From Tissierellales bacterium (GTDB lineage Bacteria; Bacillota; Clostridia; Tissierellales; JAOAQY01): a stretch of DNA of 64,000 nucleotides. Positions 61,096 to 64,000 of this stretch are shown here, in pieces; the stretch's first letter is position 1; each line of letters begins with the position of its first letter. A program made the position numbers and the translations under genes. Under the pieces are notes generated by a model that saw only the letters and a list, made by a program, of their open reading frames with translations, was not told the origin of the DNA and searched no databases. The stretch spans positions 96,698 through 160,697 of the forward strand of contig JAOAQY010000181.1 in NCBI GenBank assembly GCA_025210965.1. The letters are read 5' to 3'.

Positions 61096-61130
61096 AAATT
61101 CCTCCTAAAAATAAATTATTTTTCCTATAA

Positions 61131-61136
61131 ATTATA
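61131..61136 (-). promoter_or_regulatory. Promoter -10 of the secreted protein gene
   Basis: TATAAT with TTGTGA before it; 61142-61370 contains no gene I can support. Confidence 0.55.
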
Positions 61137-61378
61137 TCACAAATAATGTTTGAAATGAACTTTAAAGCCAAAAAAATATATAAATTGTAATATATGTATA
61201 TTGATATGTTTACGAAATACACAATTACTTTTTTTATTTATTACTTGTTATATCCTCAAACTATAACATTTTCAATGCAATTTCTTGTATATTATTCTCT
61301 ACTCACTATTCATCATATATTAGTTCCCCATATATTAATTTTCTTTCCTCTAGTAACCCAAAAGTTGATAATTTTTAT

Positions 61379-61415
61379 AAAAATACTTCTAAACGGAGTA
61401 TTTTTATAGTATAAT
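61379..61415 (+). promoter_or_regulatory. Promoter with 27-bp palindromic operator (61.4 kb)
   Basis: Arms AAAAATACTTC/GGAGTATTTTT (61379-61405, 5-nt centre), 4 bp, -10 TATAAT (61410-61415), driving the gene at 61475. Confidence 0.82.
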
Positions 61416-61474
61416 AAAATTAGAAATAAACTTTAATAATCATTTTAGGAATTATAATAAGAAAGGATGATACT

Positions 61475-61861
61475 ATGAAAAATAAAGAAATATTTAATTC
61501 TCTACCAGAAGATGTTAGAGCAGATATAAAAAGAGTCCTTGGTGCTTATGATGAATGTAATGTTGTTTATGAAGATGGTGTTTACAATGTAAGTCCTTCT
61601 ACAGCATTACGTTCAAACTACTCATCAGATAGAAAATCCTACGGTACATTCTATAAAAAAGATGTTTTGACTCCTGAAGAACAAGAACTAAAGTACATAG
61701 AGAATTTTCACTCATACCCAAGTAATTATAAAGGAAAAAGAAATTACAAATTCCTGAAAGAACTATCAGACTTAAGAAGCCAAGGAATAACGGCTTTTAT
61801 AAAAAAAGAAGATGGTGATTATAAAATTTCCCACACAGTTAATACCTCAGATCTTGTTTAA
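61475..61861 (+). CDS. Unknown 128-aa protein
   Basis: Soluble, charged, tyrosine-rich, with a helical start (FNSLPEDVRADIKRVLG). Unrecognised. It has an AAAGGATGA site and a terminator and is under the palindromic operator, so it belongs to that regulon. Confidence 0.72.
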   Translation: MKNKEIFNSLPEDVRADIKRVLGAYDECNVVYEDGVYNVSPSTALRSNYSSDRKSYGTFYKKDVLTPEEQELKYIENFHSYPSNYKGKRNYKFLKELSDLRSQGITAFIKKEDGDYKISHTVNTSDLV

Positions 61862-61867
61862 ATAAAA

Positions 61868-61908
61868 TACCTCTTAGAAAAATTTTCAATGATTTTTAAG
61901 AGGTTTTT
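61868..61908 (+). terminator. Terminator of the 61475 gene
   Basis: ACCTCTTA/TAAGAGGT stem followed by T5. Confidence 0.75.
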
Positions 61909-61981
61909 TATTCATATATGGGTAGTTTGGTTGTTCAAGCTCATATATCTAACCAGTGATTGTTCATTCTTACAGATACAA

Positions 61982-62013
61982 AAAAGAGAGCCTTTGTATG
62001 AGCTCTCTTTTAT
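61982..62013 (-). terminator. Terminator of the winged-helix gene
   Basis: AAAGAGAGC/GCTCTCTTT stem with flanking T-run, overlapping the gene end region. Confidence 0.8.
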
Positions 62014-62014
62014 T

Positions 62015-63223
62015 TTACATTTCTATACACTGTTTATTTGCCTTTCTTATTCCCTCATTCTCTATATCTTTAAACTTTTTATTCAGTATACTATCAATTC
62101 GTGCATCATGGCTTTTGCTATAGCTATTTCCTTTACGGCTTGAATGATACAAATATTCGGCTGTATGAAGAGGAATTATATTGCATTCTCTCATAACAGG
62201 AGTATCTAATGAATTTCCTGTAACTTCATCAAAGGCTTTCTTTTTCTCCTGAAGAACATTTTCATCCTCTCCAATGATAGAAAGGACATATCCTATATGA
62301 TTTTCAAAATCATTCCCCATATTCTTACCAAAACTATTTTCATAATTTAATCTTACCTTATTAAGATCGTTATTTTCAATTTCAAAGAACATTTTAAACA
62401 GCTTCATAGATTTATTCTTAAAATACTCATTATCTCTTCCTACATCAAATATAAGAATATGAGGAATATAATGAATAGTTATCTCCCCTTCATTTGATGT
62501 AAATAATTTATAGTACTCTGGAGATAAAAAAATACTTTCTCTCTGCAATATCATTTTTCTATATATATCTGCAACATCAATCCAAATACCTCTGATTATT
62601 CCAAGCTTATTATTTCTCTCAGGATATTCCATCAACAAGTTCTTTATCTCTTTATAATCTTCCAAGTTCAAAATTCTATTCAGTATATCTAGATCATATC
62701 TATATTTATTATCATTACTAATAATTGCTTTTTTTATATGCTTCGTAACCAATTTCAACTGATACATCATAGTTTTACTATTAATTAATTGTTCATTCAT
62801 TATGAACATTTCCAATTTTAATAATGAAATTCTCAACTTATCGTTTTTAAAGTCCCTGGACAAAGTAATCCGTTTAGATGTTTTGTAATCACCAACAGTT
62901 AAAGCAAATGCAGGTTTCTTAAGATAAATTACTTTATTCTGATTAATTCTATTCTCACCTATAAAACCATCAGCTAAAAGTTCATTTATTATTCCAGAAG
63001 TAACTTTTCTAGAACTCTCCTCAGTTCTTCCTGTTCCACTTACTTTATGTACTAATTTCTGAAATTGTTTTTGCATTGCAAAACCGCCACACTGCATAAT
63101 TATATCTAAATAAACAACATTTCGATTATTTATCACCTTCAAGTACTTATATTCTGATTTAATAGAAATATTATTTGGAATTTTATATTTTTTTCTGACG
63201 AAGTAATCTATGTTTATATTCAT
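62015..63223 (-). CDS. Winged-helix protein next to the repeat array
   Basis: 402 aa from ATG 63223 (AGAGGG site), preferred over an upstream frame start. Residues about 40-125 look like a winged-helix domain (VVYLDIIMQCGGF, then GIINELLADGFIG); the remainder is helical. It lies about 100 bp from the 66-bp repeat array, suggesting it could bind it, as a replication or partition protein would. Inference only. Confidence 0.7.
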   Translation of the reverse strand: MNINIDYFVRKKYKIPNNISIKSEYKYLKVINNRNVVYLDIIMQCGGFAMQKQFQKLVHKVSGTGRTEESSRKVTSGIINELLADGFIGENRINQNKVIYLKKPAFALTVGDYKTSKRITLSRDFKNDKLRISLLKLEMFIMNEQLINSKTMMYQLKLVTKHIKKAIISNDNKYRYDLDILNRILNLEDYKEIKNLLMEYPERNNKLGIIRGIWIDVADIYRKMILQRESIFLSPEYYKLFTSNEGEITIHYIPHILIFDVGRDNEYFKNKSMKLFKMFFEIENNDLNKVRLNYENSFGKNMGNDFENHIGYVLSIIGEDENVLQEKKKAFDEVTGNSLDTPVMRECNIIPLHTAEYLYHSSRKGNSYSKSHDARIDSILNKKFKDIENEGIRKANKQCIEM

Positions 63224-63328
63224 TCTTCTACCCTCTTTATAAAACCACAACACATTCTCTAATTACATCTTGACTTCATTACTTTAGAAAATTCTAAATT
63301 TATATTTTCCAACGTTTACTATTAAATG

Positions 63329-64000
63329 CTATCCTAAGTCTCATACTTCCGAAACGCAGTATAAAGTAATAGAATAAGCGCGCCTCCTTTGCTACTATCC
63401 TAAATTTCATACTTCCGAAACATATGCTCGCTCTCATCTTACCTCCCATATCCTTTGCTACTATCCTAAGCTTCATACTTCCGAAACTTGTAAAGCAACT
63501 TACATTGCCAATGTTTTCCTTTGCTACTATCCTAAGCTTCATACTTCCGAAACCTCAAACTATTATTTGAAGGGAAATACTTTTAATCTTACGATGATTA
63601 TTACTTATGGTAGTTACATCTTCTATCACTAGCTGATTTAAATAAAATCCTATTAGCTTTTTTATTTCTATAAAGCCAAAGTTATGTGACACAAAAACTG
63701 ACTAGTTATAATCCATATTTGATTTTATTCTAAGTTACCATACTTCCGAAACACTTACAATAAGTTAATTCTGTTTTTTATACTTTTTATACTATCCTAA
63801 ATATCATACTTCCGAAACTTGATAATTAATTGCATAACTTCAGAAATCGTTTTTATACTATCCTAAATATCATACTTCCGAAACCAATTAATTCAATTTA
63901 CATAAACAAATTTAGTATTTATACTATCCTAAATATCATACTTCCGAAACCATACACGAAAAATGATAAATATCCCCTTCTTTTATATACTATCCTAAAA
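63329..64000. repeat. 66-bp-periodic repeat array (CRISPR-like or iteron/centromere-like)
   Basis: Copies of a 27- to 36-nt unit start (at the shared CTATCC or equivalent) at 63329, 63395, 63461, 63527, about 63725, 63792, 63858, 63924 and 63990, i.e. steps of 66, or 198 (3 x 66) over one gap. All end in CATACTTCCGAAAC. Central bases differ between copies, and the 30-nt intervals look unique. This matches a 36+30 CRISPR geometry, but repeat divergence, missing units at 63593 and 63659 and no cas gene leave a replication or partition array equally possible. It continues past the window. Confidence 0.6.

Noticed and set aside
61194..61409. Rightward 71-codon hydrophobic frame before 61.4 kb
   Set aside because: It has no ribosome site and ends inside the palindromic operator; the composition is that of AT-rich intergenic DNA.
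63300..63542. An 80-codon leftward frame with repeated FGSMKLRIVAK-like segments
   Set aside because: It is the 66-bp repeat array read in frame, because 66 is a multiple of three; there is no ribosome site and the frame ends when the units diverge.

Overview
The window looks like a stretch of a large, low-GC (AT-rich) extrachromosomal element from a Clostridia-class Firmicute. Evidence is the base composition, strong AGGAGG ribosome sites, the gene families (AbrB/SpoVT regulators, Tad pilus genes, DUF3846, an IS1634-type insertion sequence), and many plasmid-type DNA-processing genes with almost no chromosomal housekeeping genes. It carries its own sliding clamp, a Toprim/primase-like protein, an SNF2-type helicase, an adenine methyltransferase, two single-strand-annealing proteins, an ArdC-like protein and a RadC-like protein. 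No capsid, terminase, relaxase or integrase was recognised, so plasmid is favoured over phage, but this is inference.

Layout. 1-5.1 kb: two leftward operons of small unknown genes. 5.1-7.4 kb: an insertion sequence flanked by a 133-bp direct duplication. 7.4-13 kb: a mostly rightward accessory/defence-like patch with a frameshifted small gene, a PIN-domain protein and a TIR plus FGE-sulfatase fusion. 13-22.6 kb: a leftward DNA-processing block (helicase, methyltransferase, PQxGD paralogues, sliding clamp) enclosing a type III toxin-antitoxin locus. 22.8-34 kb: regulators, ArdC-like and Rad52-like proteins, an HD-GYP protein, an S1-domain protein and a secreted nuclease. 34-37 kb: another leader-controlled operon ending in the primase-like gene. 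37-42 kb: mixed unknowns and AbrB. 41.7-56.5 kb: a Tad-type pilus locus with a 2264-residue secreted PKD/RCC1-like protein and a MORN-repeat protein. 56.7-63.2 kb: an RHH-like protein, a broken gene, an ATPase plus TOPRIM-like pair, and a winged-helix protein. 63.3-64 kb: a 66-bp-periodic repeat array running off the end.

The most striking feature is an RNA-level control system shared by six leftward operons. Each starts with a sigma-A-type promoter and a leader carrying one or two hairpins with an invariant UAGAUU hexaloop on different, compensating stems, followed by a terminator-like hairpin. Inside the same operons, 29 copies of a short covarying hairpin (GACG...CGTC on the + strand) occur, 23 of them just 5' of a Shine-Dalgarno. 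The hairpin is absent from the other operons. Some of these operons also hold a second hairpin family (GAAGAGG...CCTCTTC), at least one copy of which looks like a terminator. I infer an element-wide antitermination or post-transcriptional regulon. Two further promoter families (a 27-bp palindrome overlapping the -35 region, and an AT-rich extended -10 group) control other genes, including the pilus and secreted-protein operons.
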